Part shown: positions 12,801 through 21,612 of the stretch, piece by piece | Layout of the letters: every line of letters begins with the position of its first letter | How positions within the stretch are numbered: the stretch's first letter is position 1 | DNA from: Henricia sp. BOLD:AAB3569 | Taxonomy: Eukaryota > Echinodermata > Asteroidea > Spinulosida > Echinasteridae | DNA length: 64,000 nt | Direction of reading: 5' to 3' | Assembly (NCBI GenBank): GCA_037783545.1 | Contig: JBBELK010000003.1 | Location: forward strand, 2,232,001-2,296,000 | The notes under the pieces: model-generated | Told to the model about the DNA's origin: nothing | Seen by the model: the letters and a program-made list of their open reading frames with translations, nothing else | The model's database searches: none | Position numbers and translations under genes: made by a program

Positions 12801-15330
12801 CACAGAATTTTCAGAAATGTATGTTCAGAAATGTATCCCAGTAACAATCCGTAGGAAATTTCGAACACAGATAATAAATATAATTTATTCCAAATTGAAC
12901 TTGTTCATAGTCCCGAAGTAAAGCTCCGACCCTCATGTGCACAAGACCTGATGTGCGTGTTGAAGCCACTTTGAGTCCCAACTGCTTAAACTATGATCTT
13001 CCAGCCAATGAAACCAGCATGACGAACATGACCAAAGGATTCTTATATTCACCAGGTGGGTTCTCTCAGCAGATCTGTGGTCTTGGGTTCAGGTCCCATT
13101 TCAATCTTTCTTTGTCCACGATGTTGCATTTTTTGCATATTGATAGATACTCCCATCTTCCATGTGTTGACAAGAAAAAGCTTTTAATACTTGAATTTGT
13201 GCAAATCAAAGAAATGCATAGTTCCAACCTGTCAATCAACCAATCACAACACAGCTAGCAGACAGCGCCCACAAGTGTTTAATACAAGTGTTGCCGCAAT
13301 GGTAACAAACACCACAATAATTTATTTCAGTAAGAACCTAACTGAAGGCGGTTTAAAACGTGTGAACATTAATTTGTCAAGCATTTACTTAACACAAAAC
13401 CATGATTTTAAACCATTTCTGAAACATTTCTGTTTCTATGGAGCTGAAATTTCTGCAAGCTAATTTACGAACAAAAGTTGTCATTTATTTGACATTCAAT
13501 TTTCATTTTGTTTTATTTGGTCCAGGATTGACGGAAACTCTAGAAGCCAAAATGGACGCTCTGATCAGCTCAAACATGGTCCCTCAATTGGCAGGATTTA
13601 TTCGAGGTAAAAGGGTTTTGTTTTGTCTTGATGAAACAATATATTAGGTTGAATTTCCAAAACAAATAAATGCAAATAATATGCTTTGACTAAAAGATCG
13701 GAGGCTAAGAAATGTAACATTTTATTGGTAATAGTAATGTGTGTGACCTCCACTTGTGGCAAGACTTTTATGTATTATATCTTTCTAACTTACAAAACAT
13801 GTTTCCATTCAACCAATTTTAGCATCAAAACATTTTGTTGTTGTTAATATGCATTATATTTATACTGCAATGCTCTTTAGATGTTTGGAGTGGCTACCTC
13901 GATGAATACCTCCCAAAATGGGCCGATATGTACAACGGCATCAACGTTGTAACTGGTCCGATCTTTGACTATGATTTGGATGGGCTAAGGGACACTATGG
14001 AAGTTTTACAGCAGAAAGGGTGAGTTCAGAAAGATATGACCATGTTCTGGAGTCGATTTCACAAATGTTAAGACAAGTTTAATGCATCCTAATTCTCATA
14101 CCAACGTCCCAAGATAAGAAGAGTGACCCTTCTTAAGATGCGTCTTAGCGCTGCTTAAATGTCACTATATCATTTGCAAGATGAAACGTTTTTTAAGGAT
14201 TTCTAGTATAAGGACATAACATAATCTAAAGAAGAATGTTGGTAAACTATAGTGTGCAGAAAATTTCAGCTCCATAGATGCAGCGATGCTTCAGAAAACC
14301 TTTAAAATCTGTGCATGTTTTTTTCTTAAGTCTATGGTAAACAAATGTGTGCATGCATTTTTTAAAACCACTTTTAGTTGTGAAGGAATCATCTTGAACA
14401 GTAATAAATTAATGTGGTGTTTGTTACCATTGCTATCAACACTTTGAGTAAGGTTTTTCTTGTCAACTCGTGAAGTAACATTTTGGGTAACTGCAAATGA
14501 TAGCATATCAGGGGAAAATAAGCATTAAACTTGAACAAATTTACTTTTTACACCCTTTAACCTTGACTGAGTTTTATCTCCTTAAAACTAAACTTTCTTC
14601 TTTCTCAGCTAACATTTAGCACGGTTTCCTTGTACTTGTTTTTCTTTTGGCAGTAAAAAGCTTGGAGACATGTTCATTCCAAGTCACTACTTTGTCATCG
14701 TAACCAGGTGTTCATCCCAAGACGCCAGCCAGCCTTTGACAAAAGACTGCTCGCCGCGTACCCCACTAGCCTTTATACTTCACAATAAAGATGGTATACA
14801 GAACTGCCAGGTAAATTCAGTCTTGTACTCCATCAAATGTGAGATGAAAGAAATCATATGGTCCTCATCGGGATTTGAACCCGAGACCTTTGACATTCCG
14901 GGCAGATGTTCATCCATGCAACACCAAGAGAAAATTTGCTTCATAAGGAAATACCCGACGGGTTAACCTCTGTGCCTCATAGCTCAGCTTGGTGTGTCAA
15001 AGGTCTTGTGGAAAACCTGATGGAATCTACCACTGTGCCTCATATAGCTCAGCTGGTAGAGCATCTGCCCAGTGAGTCAAAGGTCTTAGGTTCGAATCCC
15101 CATTAGGGTCATGTGATTTTGCTCTTGTTCAGTAGTGATTAACTCTATTTTTTTATTTGTTTGTTCAGAGTCAGTTAGACTACATGGAAACAAACACGGC
15201 TCGAGTGAAAGATGTCGAACTGTTAACCGGTCTGCGATTTTACCCCGATCTCGACCGATACGAAGCTATACGCCTCAGGACCTTCAACATCGAGCGTGAC
15301 CACTTCTTCAAGTATTGGGCTCGGAACTGA
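899..15330 (+). CDS. ENPP: Ectonucleotide pyrophosphatase/phosphodiesterase (ENPP1/ENPP3 type), 3' 21 exons
   Basis: Zinc ectoenzyme that hydrolyses nucleotide phosphodiester or pyrophosphate bonds (NTPs, NAD, dinucleotides) at the cell surface or outside the cell. Exons: 899-990, 2322-2401, 3491-3610, 4207-4282, 4385-4418, 5044-5109, 5959-6031, 6170-6322, 6943-7027, 7675-7715, 7984-8105, 8587-8653, 9045-9132, 9875-10077, 11057-11117, 11836-11990, 12911-13055, 13526-13606, 13881-14019, 14654-14810, 15169-15330. All phases join into one 732-residue frame ending in TGA. Metal and nucleophile motifs occur in family order: SLDGFRADY (D), SVTFSNHYTIVTG (catalytic T), FDEPDHEAH (D, H), ILADHGM (D, H), GGGHGYDN (H). 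A nuclease-like C-terminal domain follows, as in ENPP1-3. The first exon here starts with the last base of a codon, so the signal or membrane segment and the somatomedin-B domains lie upstream of the window. Every invariant catalytic residue I can check is present, so the enzyme is probably active. The family is certain; the paralogue is not. Confidence 0.93.
1035..1610. mobile_element. MITE with TTAAAGGGCCCC ends
   Basis: Inverted ends TTAAAGGGCCCCCTGAAAT and ATTTCAGGGGCCCTTTAA about 575 bp apart. The interior is unique here and holds no coding frame. Non-autonomous DNA transposon in the first ENPP intron. Confidence 0.65.
1721..2247. mobile_element. MITE family B, copy 1
   Basis: Inverted ends TTTAAAGATAGTATACATGA and TCATGTATACTGCCTTTAA. 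The centre (1875-2060) is a degenerate array of a GGCGAAGTGGTTT-type motif in both orientations, as in the other B copies. Confidence 0.75.
2322..2401 (+). CDS. ENPP: ENPP exon carrying the catalytic threonine
   Basis: Encodes DCGTHSPYMLPSFPSVTF and then SNHYTIVT. The threonine before F-S-N-H-Y is the nucleophile in this family. The usual lysine two residues before it (PTKTF in vertebrate ENPP1-3) is valine here, a difference beside the active site rather than in a metal ligand. The exon is bounded by a good acceptor (cttttctccag) and a gtaata donor. Confidence 0.9.
2490..2873. mobile_element. MITE family B, rearranged copy 2
   Basis: Carries the B outer block (GGAAAACTGTTA, TGTGTGATTGAGGATGTG), the GCGAAGTGG core and the other B end (ACTATCTTTAA) where MITE A copy 2 follows. 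One arm is replaced by a second copy of the same outer block, making it inverted-repeat-like. Confidence 0.6.
2872..3330. mobile_element. MITE family A, copy 2
   Basis: Complete copy with both ends (AATGCATAGTTCCGA and TCGGAACTATGCATT). It starts at the very end of a family B element, so it landed in or beside an older MITE. Confidence 0.75.
3345..3425 (+). mobile_element. (CACT)-tail SINE, 3' fragment
   Basis: TATATTAACACAATCCCGCC, GATGCTGGCACGGCATTAAA and CACTC match the 3' end of the element at 56193-56439. Confidence 0.55.
3859..4181. mobile_element. Foldback MITE family E, copy 1
   Basis: Palindromic: AATACCTTTGTCTGG and AACTTAGGCCC-like blocks repeat in inverted order around GTTACGAGCGTATATTGG. 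Ends about 25 bp upstream of ENPP exon 4207-4282. Outer end truncated relative to the copy at 17503. Confidence 0.68.
4541..4896 (-). mobile_element. tRNA-derived SINE family S1, near full length
   Basis: Reverse orientation. On the minus strand: tRNA-like head (GTGGCCGAGTGGTTTGGGTC, box B GGTTCGAACC), body GAGCAAGACACTCAACCACA, CTCCATCCTTCGGAGGAA, GTTGGTCCAGTGTGTTAGG, and an (AAT)n tail. A tRNA-Leu or tRNA-Ser origin fits the head. Confidence 0.75.
5149..5722. mobile_element. Inverted-repeat element in ENPP intron 6
   Basis: TAGACCATTCTCATAACC at the left and GAAAATGGTCTA at the right; TGTCCGCCATAGCTTGG and CCAGCTATGGCGGAC also pair. A second pairing inside (GCTAATTCTGTGG with CACAGAATTAGC) makes a compound hairpin. 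No coding content. Confidence 0.6.
5959..6322 (+). CDS. ENPP: ENPP metal-site exons 7 and 8
   Basis: Exon 5959-6031 encodes PDFITLYFDEPDHEAHKFGP, with the D and H ligands of one zinc. Exon 6170-6322 encodes VNIVILADHGM, with the D and H ligands of the second zinc. Both junctions keep frame (phase 2 in, then phase 0). The 138-bp intron between them shows no repeat. Confidence 0.92.
7110..7625. repeat. GAGTCC-rich repeat element
   Basis: Clusters of GAGTCC/GAGTCY hexamers at both ends (7118-7240 forward, 7515-7620 mixed, with GGACTCGAGTCC palindromes) around an AT-rich centre. Same flavour as 10380-10475, 12550-12795 and 62320-62420. Confidence 0.5.
8587..9132 (+). CDS. ENPP: ENPP exons 12-13: last metal histidine and end of phosphodiesterase domain
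   Basis: Exon 8587-8653 contains STCDGGGHGYDN, with the final zinc-binding histidine. Exon 9045-9132 contains ALFLAYGPAFKKN and EPFQNIELFNMLC, the conserved end of the catalytic domain. A SINE fills most of the intron and stops about 20 bp before the exon 13 acceptor. Confidence 0.92.
8776..9024 (+). mobile_element. SINE S1, headless copy
   Basis: Body GGCACTCAACCACACCAG and CTCCATCCTTCGAAAGG through an (AAT)n tail. Ends 20 bp before ENPP exon 9045-9132. Confidence 0.72.
9238..9618. mobile_element. MITE with TAGGCTTGGGC ends
   Basis: TAGGCTTGGGCGATT and AATTGCCCAAGCCTA ends, with clustered GGAATCGATTCC-type palindromes near the left end. ENPP intron 13. Confidence 0.65.
9692..9830. mobile_element. 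Short foldback MITE, copy 1
   Basis: TTAAAGGCGAGGCTCATC and AGCCTGCGTCTTTAA ends; centre CTCCACGCCTTTCTATGGAG. Same family as 57011-57151. Contributes the false N-terminal extension of a long ORF over ENPP exon 14. Confidence 0.6.
10385..10475. repeat. TTGACTTGAC simple repeats
   Basis: Two blocks of CTTGACTTGACTTGGGACTC separated by GAGGGCAGTTTGA. Part of a degenerate element similar to 62380-62420. Confidence 0.55.
10551..11003. mobile_element. MITE family D, copy 1
   Basis: Inverted ends GATTCCCAAAATTAGGGGTC and CCCTAATTTTGGAAATGACC, about 450 bp. ATTAG flanks both sides and may be the target duplication. Ends about 50 bp before ENPP exon 15 (11057). Confidence 0.7.
11836..15330 (+). CDS. 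ENPP: ENPP nuclease-like C-terminal domain
   Basis: Exons 16-21 encode the non-catalytic nuclease-like domain of ENPP1-3. Recognisable blocks are TAFTIEKKN, RPDVRVEATLSPNCLNY, TKGFLYSPG, ALISSNMVPQLAGF, NGINVVTGPIFDYDLDG (the EF-hand-like calcium loop region), PSHYFVIVTRCSS and RVKDVELLTGLRFYPDL. The protein ends in DHFFKYWARN and a TGA stop. No clear AATAAA follows in the next 500 bp; an ATTAAA occurs near 15853. Confidence 0.9.
12069..12400. mobile_element. Family E-like MITE interrupted by another palindrome
   Basis: Left TGGGTCTTTCCACGGTA and right GGGTACATTTGAAAAACAAG plus TCAGATGTCTTTAGTTTA match the short E-like element at 37433. Between them sits an inverted repeat (12091-12310) with ends GGCCGTCCAAAGTTGTCAA and TTGACAACTTTGGACGGCC. 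Confidence 0.6.
12550..12795. mobile_element. MITE with GTAGTCGAGTCCATCACAAG ends
   Basis: GTAGTCGAGTCCATCACAAG and CTTGTGATGGACTCGACTAC are exact inverted ends. The left part holds a 22-bp tandem duplication (CCGCACAAGTCCGTCACAAG). A reversed, shorter relative lies at 26665-26790. Confidence 0.65.
13213..13275. mobile_element. MITE family A, 5' fragment
   Basis: About 60 bp of the family A 5' end. The 20 bp before it (gtgcaaatcaaag) are shared with copy 3 at 15907, so the element or its host repeat is longer there. Confidence 0.6.
13281..13466 (-). mobile_element. MITE family C, reversed fragment
   Basis: CAATGGTAACAAACACCAC and GAAATTTCTGCAAGCTAATT are reverse complements of interior family C blocks. 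Sits before ENPP exon 18. Confidence 0.55.
14052..14155. mobile_element. MITE with GCCGATTTCACAA end, partial
   Basis: Reverse-oriented match to 41957-42067 (shared blocks TGCATCCTAATTCTCATACC and AAGATAAGAAGAGTGACCC). Its second end is degenerate. Confidence 0.55.
14158..14512. mobile_element. MITE family C, copy 1
   Basis: Ends resemble CTATATCATTTGCAAGATGA and CTGCAAATGATAGCATAT. Shared interior includes GTTGGTAAACTA, CATAGATGCA and GTGGTGTTTGTTACCATTG. Lies in an ENPP intron. Confidence 0.7.
14860..15115. mobile_element. tRNA-like SINE heads in ENPP intron 20
   Basis: GGGATTTGAACCCGAGACC (reverse box B) at about 14869 and TATAGCTCAGCTGGTAGAGC (D arm) with GGTTCGAATCCCC (T arm) at about 15045-15103. 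The acceptor ends do not pair, so these are SINE heads, not tRNA genes. Confidence 0.6.
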
Positions 15331-15517
15331 GACGGCATGTAAAAACCTCAAGTTACCTCAGGTTTTGTTCAAAAAGGGACCGAAATTTCTCATATTTTTA
15401 TAATTTTACAGCCCCCCAGTTAATGAGTCTGACATGCAATTCTCCTTGCAAAAAGAGAAGAAATTTTATTTGGAATGTTCAATTTTTTGATGCAGCTGTT
15501 TAAAGGATACGAAATGA

Positions 15518-15625
15518 GACTAAGGCTGGATCCGAATAAGTGGCTATGGCTGTTGCTATGGCCAGACAATGACAGTCCTTAGAAACAGCATAGCAACAGC
15601 CACTAATTCAGATCCAGCCTTAGTC
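15518..15625. repeat. Short inverted repeat downstream of ENPP
   Basis: GACTAAGGCTGGATC and GATCCAGCCTTAGTC ends with further pairing of GGCTGTTGCTATG and CATAGCAACAGCC. Lies 190 bp after the ENPP stop, probably in its 3' UTR. Confidence 0.65.
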
Positions 15626-15906
15626 GACTTGACTCCGACTTAAATATAAAGATAATTTTCATACAACGGCTTTTGTTATTTTTTGCAGAACTCTTTAGCG
15701 CGATTTGGTAAGTTATTATATAATCAAGATTATCTTTTGAGTTTTTACTTTCAAGTTTGCATTAATTAACAAACTGTTCTAATTTTATCAGTTTTTTGTT
15801 TATTTTCAAAAGTTGTTACTGAAATTTGCATGCTGTTTTTATCTTTTTGTTCATTAAAATTACATTGATTTTCTTACAATGTTTAAGAATTTGTGCAAAT
15901 CAAAGA
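15626..15906. other. Spacer after ENPP
   Basis: AT-rich, no repeat or ORF recognised. It could include the ENPP 3' UTR end. Confidence 0.4.
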
Positions 15907-16303
15907 AATGCATAGTTCCGACCTGTCAATCAACCGAACCAGAGCTAGCAGACAGCGCCCACATAGGTCAAAGTGCATTGCCTCACAAGCCAACATCACG
16001 CGATATTCTGCCCATACGTTGTACGCGGTGTTCCGGATGAATTTTTGGTTTCAAGGCCGGGCAATTCACTGTTCAAAGGTAAGAAAGCGAATTGTTATGA
16101 ATATATGACATCTCTGTATCACTGGCCTTTTACTAAAGTGCGTGGTACGGTAACTGTCGACCCTGAAACATAAATACCTTTGAGTTCTCTCTAATGAATC
16201 TGTGCTTTCCGTTGAAAGTCCCATTGGTGTGTGTGGACATTTTGACGATAGCAACAATATCCAAGGGGTCGGGGTTAACTGGGCAATCTCGGAACTATGC
16301 ATT
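15907..16303. mobile_element. MITE family A, copy 3
   Basis: Nearly full copy downstream of the ENPP stop codon, with an internal deletion relative to copy 1 near the 3' end (the GTGTGTGGACATTTTGACGA stretch). Confidence 0.72.
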
Positions 16304-16437
16304 GCAAACTGTATATAAGGTAAGACTTTTTGGCCATAATTTTGTTCATGTTCATAATGCCCAATGATAACACGTACATAAATTTGCAGCAATAAGGATT
16401 TTATCAAAATCTTTTTGTTTGGAAGTTTGAGTTTTAA

Positions 16438-16952
16438 GTCGTGGTTACACAGACCGATTTTTGTAAGTCAGCCGATTTCGAGAAAAACAAGCAGTGGTTA
16501 TACTGCCCGATTATCGCCCAGTTTACCTAAATACAGCACTCTGCGAGTGCCATCCCACTCGTTTAGATACCGAGAGTCACCAAGTTGACTTAGATTGTGG
16601 AATAAGTCCACTTAGCGAGATATTTTATATTGCCAAGTTGACTTCCTGAAATCAATAACGGAAGACACAAATCTAACTGGCGGTACCGCCTGCATGAAGG
16701 GAGGAAGATTGTGGTTTCTCCCTTCGTGTAGGCGGTACCACTAGTATCTAAACAAGTAGGATGGTACTCACATAAGAGTATCGGCCGACATAATCGGTAT
16801 AACGTTTACACAGCCCAACACCGATTTTATCGGCTGACTGGAGTCTGTCAGACTCCAATCGGCCACCGATTCTGTCGATGAATCGGCCCCAAAAAGTGTT
16901 TACACAGACCGATCATGTCGGCCGACAAAATCGGTCTGTGTACCCACGGCGT
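16438..16952. mobile_element. MITE with ACACAGACCGATTT ends and nested MITE
   Basis: GTGGTTACACAGACCGATTT and AATCGGTCTGTGTACCCAC ends; many CCGATT/AATCGG blocks inside. A second element (about 16546-16771) with TGCCATCCCACT...TAGATAC and TATCTAAACAAGTAGGATGG ends is inserted within, itself carrying a GGCGGTACC hairpin. Confidence 0.62.
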
Positions 16953-17502
16953 TACTTAATGTTTTATAAATGATCAAAATTGGTCGCTGTATTGCAGTGA
17001 CCAATCATTGTGCAAGAAATTTATGATGAAATAATTCAGCATTTTTATTGTTACTAATATGGGTGTGTCCCGGTCTTTCATTTTTCTAACTTCGTTTTGT
17101 TCAAAACCACTTAGTTAACCTTTCAAGTTGTAAAGGAATTCACAAAAAAATACTTGTAACAGCATTAACAATTTGTTTTATTACATGTACATGTTAGATT
17201 TTAGTGATTACGTTGCAGGTAATACATACACAGCAGTATGGAATATTTACAATTTGTCTGATTAGTCAAACTTATAGATGATGCGCTCTGTTTATATCTT
17301 AAGCGCCCTCTGTGGGAAAATTGGTCGTCGTTATGCGCACGTATCCTGTTTTGCATAAATTTGGTTTGGTAATGATGCCAAAGGACAGAAAATTCAAAGA
17401 CGATTTGACATGTGACCTCATTCCTAAACCACATTTATGTAAAGCGTGTGCACATAATGCCATGGTTTGTTGTGACGTCAGAGGGCACATCGTCTATACA
17501 TG
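16953..17502. other. Spacer, nothing recognised
   Basis: Between two MITEs. ORFs on both strands around 17200-17500 have no codon or domain signature that I trust. Confidence 0.4.
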
Positions 17503-17909
17503 TGGGTCTTTCCACAGTAAAAGGGGAATTTTTGCAACACGGACCATATTTTCAAGGAAATACCTTTGTCTGGTCTAAAAATAAAAGAAATAAGTTTCAG
17601 TTGTTCTGAAGAGATAACTTAGGCCCAATAAGGGTTACAAATAGTGTTACAACATGCATTTCTAAAAAACCTGTGTATAAATTTCCAATATACGCTCGTA
17701 ACCGGGACGGACACTTACATTGGAAATTTGTACACAGGGTTTTTAGAAAGGCACGTTGTCACACTATTTGTAACCCTTTTTGGTCCTAAGTTATCTCTTC
17801 AGAACAACTGAAACTTATTTCTTTTATTTTGAGACCAGACAAAGGTATTTTCTGGAAAACATGGTCTTGTGTTGCCAAAATGCCCTCTTTACCATGGAAA
17901 GACTCATGT
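17503..17909. mobile_element. Foldback MITE family E, copy 2
   Basis: TGGGTCTTTCCACAGTAA at the left and CCATGGAAAGACTCATG at the right. Arms of about 190 bp form a near-complete palindrome. Lies in the spacer between ENPP and ASXL. Confidence 0.7.
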
Positions 17910-18257
17910 ACATGTAGTCCCCAGAAACAAAATCGTTATTGCTTGTAATGAACTGAACAGGCCACACCACTAGTATAAAATTCCATTTTCTTTCACTTAA
18001 AAAAAAAAACCATCCATAGAGAACATTTGCTAAAGACAGCGACGCAACAACATACCAGTGAACTGTTTCCCTCAGCTTTAGCAATGGACGTTCCCGATTA
18101 CCAGTGAATATTTAGACTTTAGTAGTCTTTTTTTTTTAGCAGACTAATCTCTGTTTTGTGGTTACAATGCAATGCACCCTGTCTCCACACCAAATCTAAT
18201 TATCCAACGAATTTGCCGTACTTCGTAGCAGCATGCAGGAAAACATTAAAGCCATGC

Positions 18258-18616
18258 TTAAAGGAGCGTGACCAGAGTTTCTGGAAAATAGTTTTCGATG
18301 TAACTTACCAATATTATCAAGTAACTCCCATACACACCTCCCATGTCCCAAAAACCCGAAAACATTCGCAATTTCCAGTAAAAAATTGAACAAAACTATC
18401 GAGTATGCTTTCAGCGGATAAACGTTGATACTGGAAAATTAGTTTACAAATAATCGGTGGATTTTCGACGATATCTTCGGAAATATGCGGCCTAGAAGCG
18501 CGGGAGTTTCAGTTTCGTAATCAGAAAAATATAACGGATATAAAAATCTCATGACCCATAAGGTAAGTCCCGGGGAGTTATGGGTTAAAAAAAGTGATCT
18601 GGTCACACTCCTTTAA
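18258..18616. mobile_element. MITE with TTAAAGGAGCGTGACC ends
   Basis: TTAAAGGAGCGTGACCAGA and TGGTCACACTCCTTTAA ends about 360 bp apart. Same end family as 35663-36001 and 46836-46940. Confidence 0.65.
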
Positions 18617-18789
18617 AATAATAAACTTAACATAGATAACGTAGATTGTATAAATTAAATATCAGGAACAATACATAAAGTTTACATTGAACATAAGAAT
18701 GTATATGATCTCCCCTGGTTAAAGCAACAACTAATTATGCCACAGTTCTGCTACGGTTAAGTTAGGCTTTGTTCAATAAAGACCCAGTC

Positions 18790-19055
18790 ACTAGAGAAAA
18801 ATAGCTTCATTCGACGAAGCAAATTTGTAATATGAACAGCTCCCTTCGTTCGACGAAGCGATTTGACGGGCCTGTTGCGCATTGTATATCGAGCGCCTAG
18901 CAAGAGTTGTTTTTGACGCGCCGCTGGAAAACCACACAGCGTGTCTAGACGCTTGATGCGCGACGCACATGTACGACCTCTCGCATCTTCGTTAAGTGAT
19001 ATATGAACGCACGCTTCATTAACTAATCTTCGTCGAACGAAGCGATTTCTCTAGT
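18790..19055. mobile_element. MITE with ACTAGAGAAA ends and CGACGAAGC repeats
   Basis: ACTAGAGAAAAATAGCTTCA and GAAGCGATTTCTCTAGT ends. TTCGACGAAGC occurs several times inside in both orientations. Confidence 0.62.
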
Positions 19056-19133
19056 AAGAACGGAGTCCAAGATCAGTTAATCATTATTTGCAGCATACCC
19101 ATCCACTTAATGAAGATCAAATGGAAAGAATAA

Positions 19134-19479
19134 GGGGTCATTCCCAAAATTAGGGGTCCAAAAGTTTGACATGCTTTTTAAGATTTCCAAGTGTTTTCCC
19201 AGTAGGAAATAACAAATGCCACTCAAATTTAATGTTTGTGTGTAGATATGGCACCAAGGTTAATGCAAACTCATTCTACACCCTATTTAATACCATGGAA
19301 CAAATTATAAGCCTTTATGGTCTTTTGTTTTAAATATTTTTCAGGAATCAGAAAACAAATTATTGAAGAAAATGATGCAGGCCACAGTCCATTACTGAGA
19401 ATTTGTGGCCATAAGTGGTGATTTTTGAAGCAGAGAGTGTCGTACGTAACTACCGGTAGGACACCAACATTTTGGACCC
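19134..19479. mobile_element. MITE family D, copy 2 (3' truncated)
   Basis: Begins GGGTCATTCCCAAAATTAGG and shares over 300 bp with copy 1, ending at TTTTGGACCC. Near the ASXL 3' end. Confidence 0.68.
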
Positions 19480-19713
19480 ATAAGCTTTGTGACATCCATA
19501 TCTCATTATGTGACAAAGCGCCATATGTTCACATTAGGAATCTCTTTATCGAACAAAGCGATTTTCCGGATGTCATAGGGTCACAGATGTTGGTTTAAAT
19601 TTCTTTTGTTCAGCTTGCGAAGCCGTGACAAATTCAATCTGGGTTTACAATAGTAAAAATATATTCTGTTCTGAAGGACTACGGCTGTGCTGTACAAAAT
19701 GTGTACACTTAAA

Positions 19714-21612
19714 CTATCTAACCACACATGCCATACACAGACTCGAAGGGCTTATGCAGCCATCATGACAAAATGCTCCACATCCCTTACATATGACCAT
19801 CGCACCGAGACGACACGAGCATTTTCCCGGTGAAGCGTTCAAACTCTCCGCACTGTCGCGTCCATTTGCAGTCATATCAACTCGTTGAAGCACAATGCCA
19901 ACAGGTGGTCGACCTGAAAACGCGTTGGTTTTTGGGTGCATGTCTGTGCTCGTCACAAACTTAATAGAATCGGAACGTACAACTTGTACGACTGATGTTG
20001 AATGGGATACGGGATTCGAAGCCATAGTGATTGGTTTCTGTCCTAAGATGGTAGTTTGTGAATTTGCTGCCTTGAAGCTGGTTGTTGCGGGACTCCTTCC
20101 GTTCAAAAGGGCTAAACTGGTTGGTTTTTTATCTGACAAAGCATTACTATTCAGCGATTCTTCAGATGCCTTCTGCATGCTCAGAAGATTCTTAATAGAG
20201 TTTGGTCTTTGGGGTGTCGAGGACGTAGACCCTGGTACAACGATGGTCGAAGTCTGTGGTAGCGATTCTACAACCACCTTTGAAGTTTGCGACATTGTGA
20301 CCGGTTTAGCAAGGCTTGTGGTCTTGCTTTTCATTTGTTGGATGGCCGGTGCGGAAGTGGGAACTAACGTCATCATATTGGGCTGGGTGACGTAAACAAC
20401 GCTGACGCCACTTCCTGGTTGGGTTTTGATGAAAAATGGAGGGATGGTTTGCAGGACCTTTTGATTCGTTGTGTCGATTTGGACCACGTGGTTTGGTAGC
20501 TTAGACTTTGGCGCGTCTCTCGACGAGGTCGAAGACACGACACTACTTGACGCGGTAGCTTTCAAACCAGTCACTGATTTGACGATGTTCCACTGCGGAG
20601 TGCGGGACCGACTGAGAATCGTCGGGGTGTGCGTGGCCGCTTTGGACTGCCCATGCACTTCGGCCTGAGCTGCCGATCTAGCCATTAACTTAGCCGATGT
20701 CTGGGCCTTGATTTGTGCCAGTGTGCGAGTTTGTCCGTGCGCCTGGGCTCGAGCTTGCGTTTGTGCCTTAATCTGAGCCAACGTTTTAGTGTGATGATGC
20801 CCCTGCTTCGCAACCATTACTGGTGATTTGACGCTAAACAGTATCTTAGGCTTGACATCGGTTTGAACCGTAGATGGCGCCATAACCTGGTTGAGGATAC
20901 TGCTCCTGTACGAACCCGTCAAAACTGCCACGGTAGACTGCGTGGAACTCGAATGACCTTGTGAAGACACCACAACGTTACCGCTCTCCAAACGTATTTG
21001 CTTTTTACTCTGTTCACCTTTCTCTTCAAGCGGCCTCTTGAGCGAAACCGTCTCCCTGTTTTCCGAAGATAGCGGAACCACCTTCGAAGACGAAGTGACT
21101 GTACTCGTAGCTGCCTGATGGCGCTGGCTTTCCATAGCCATGCTGGAAAGAAGCGAACTGCAAGAAAAATTGGTCTGGGATGTCTGCAAACTTGCCGCCT
21201 GCTTGGAATTTACATCCGAGGTAATTGAACGACTGTCTGCATTATTGCTTGCCTGTTCTCGTTTCAAAACACTCTTAGCTTCAGCCAAACGATACTTCTG
21301 CTCCTTATCGAGTGCTCGCTGCAACCTCCTAGTTTCCCGAGCAGACATACTCCTATGATGCCTCGGTGACGCCTCATAACCCAACTTATGGTAATGATGA
21401 TGGTGGTTACCGGACGTTGCAGATCGCGTGTTGCGATACACGGTACTAACGGAGCTAACGTTAATGTTTCTTCTCTGCGCTGAACTTCTAGTGTGCATGG
21501 CGGGGCTTTTTCTCTCCTCTGGCGGGATGACACCCATGCTTGCAAAGGATTCTGGGATTTCCGGAGCAGTGGCGAGGACAGACTGACCCCAGGACGGCTC
21601 AAAATGCTTGGC
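19714..21612 (-). CDS. ASXL: ASXL last exon: low-complexity region and PHD finger
   Basis: A single 1.9-kb exon. It starts [18 protein letters not shown], runs through Ser/Thr/Gln/Ala-rich sequence, and ends in the ASXL-type PHD, whose cysteines follow CSC, ICKGC, FCHDGC and LCMAC. A local duplication is visible: TLAQIKAQT occurs twice in a QAxAQAHGQ-rich stretch (plus-strand 20680-20800). Antisense ORFs over this exon are composition shadows. Confidence 0.95.
   Translation of the reverse strand, partial: AKHFEPSWGQSVLATAPEIPESFASMGVIPPEERKSPAMHTRSSAQRRNINVSSVSTVYRNTRSATSGNHHHHYHKLGYEASPRHHRSMSARETRRLQRALDKEQKYRLAEAKSVLKREQASNNADSRSITSDVNSKQAASLQTSQTNFSCSSLLSSMAMESQRHQAATSTVTSSSKVVPLSSENRETVSLKRPLEEKGEQSKKQIRLESGNVVVSSQGHSSSTQSTVAVLTGSYRSSILNQVMAPSTVQTDVKPKILFSVKSPVMVAKQGHHHTKTLAQIKAQTQARAQAHGQTRTLAQIKAQTSAKLMARSAAQAEVHGQSKAATHTPTILSRSRTPQWNIVKSVTGLKATASSSVVSSTSSRDAPKSKLPNHVVQIDTTNQKVLQTIPPFFIKTQPGSGVSVVYVTQPNMMTLVPTSAPAIQQMKSKTTSLAKPVTMSQTSKVVVESLPQTSTIVVPGSTSSTPQRPNSIKNLLSMQKASEESLNSNALSDKKPTSLALLNGRSPATTSFKAANSQTTILGQKPITMASNPVSHSTSVVQVVRSDSIKFVTSTDMHPKTNAFSGRPPVGIVLQRVDMTANGRDSAESLNASPGKCSCRLGAMVICKGCGAFCHDGCISPSSLCMACVVR

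Noticed and set aside
15039-15113. tRNA gene
   Set aside because: D and T arms are present but the acceptor strands do not pair; it is a SINE head.
17201-17609. Overlapping ORFs on both strands in the ENPP-ASXL spacer
   Set aside because: Partly MITE sequence; no codon-use or domain support on either strand.
19895-20395. 166-codon plus-strand ORF opposite ASXL
   Set aside because: Antisense shadow of the last ASXL exon; no splice sites, start context or domain.
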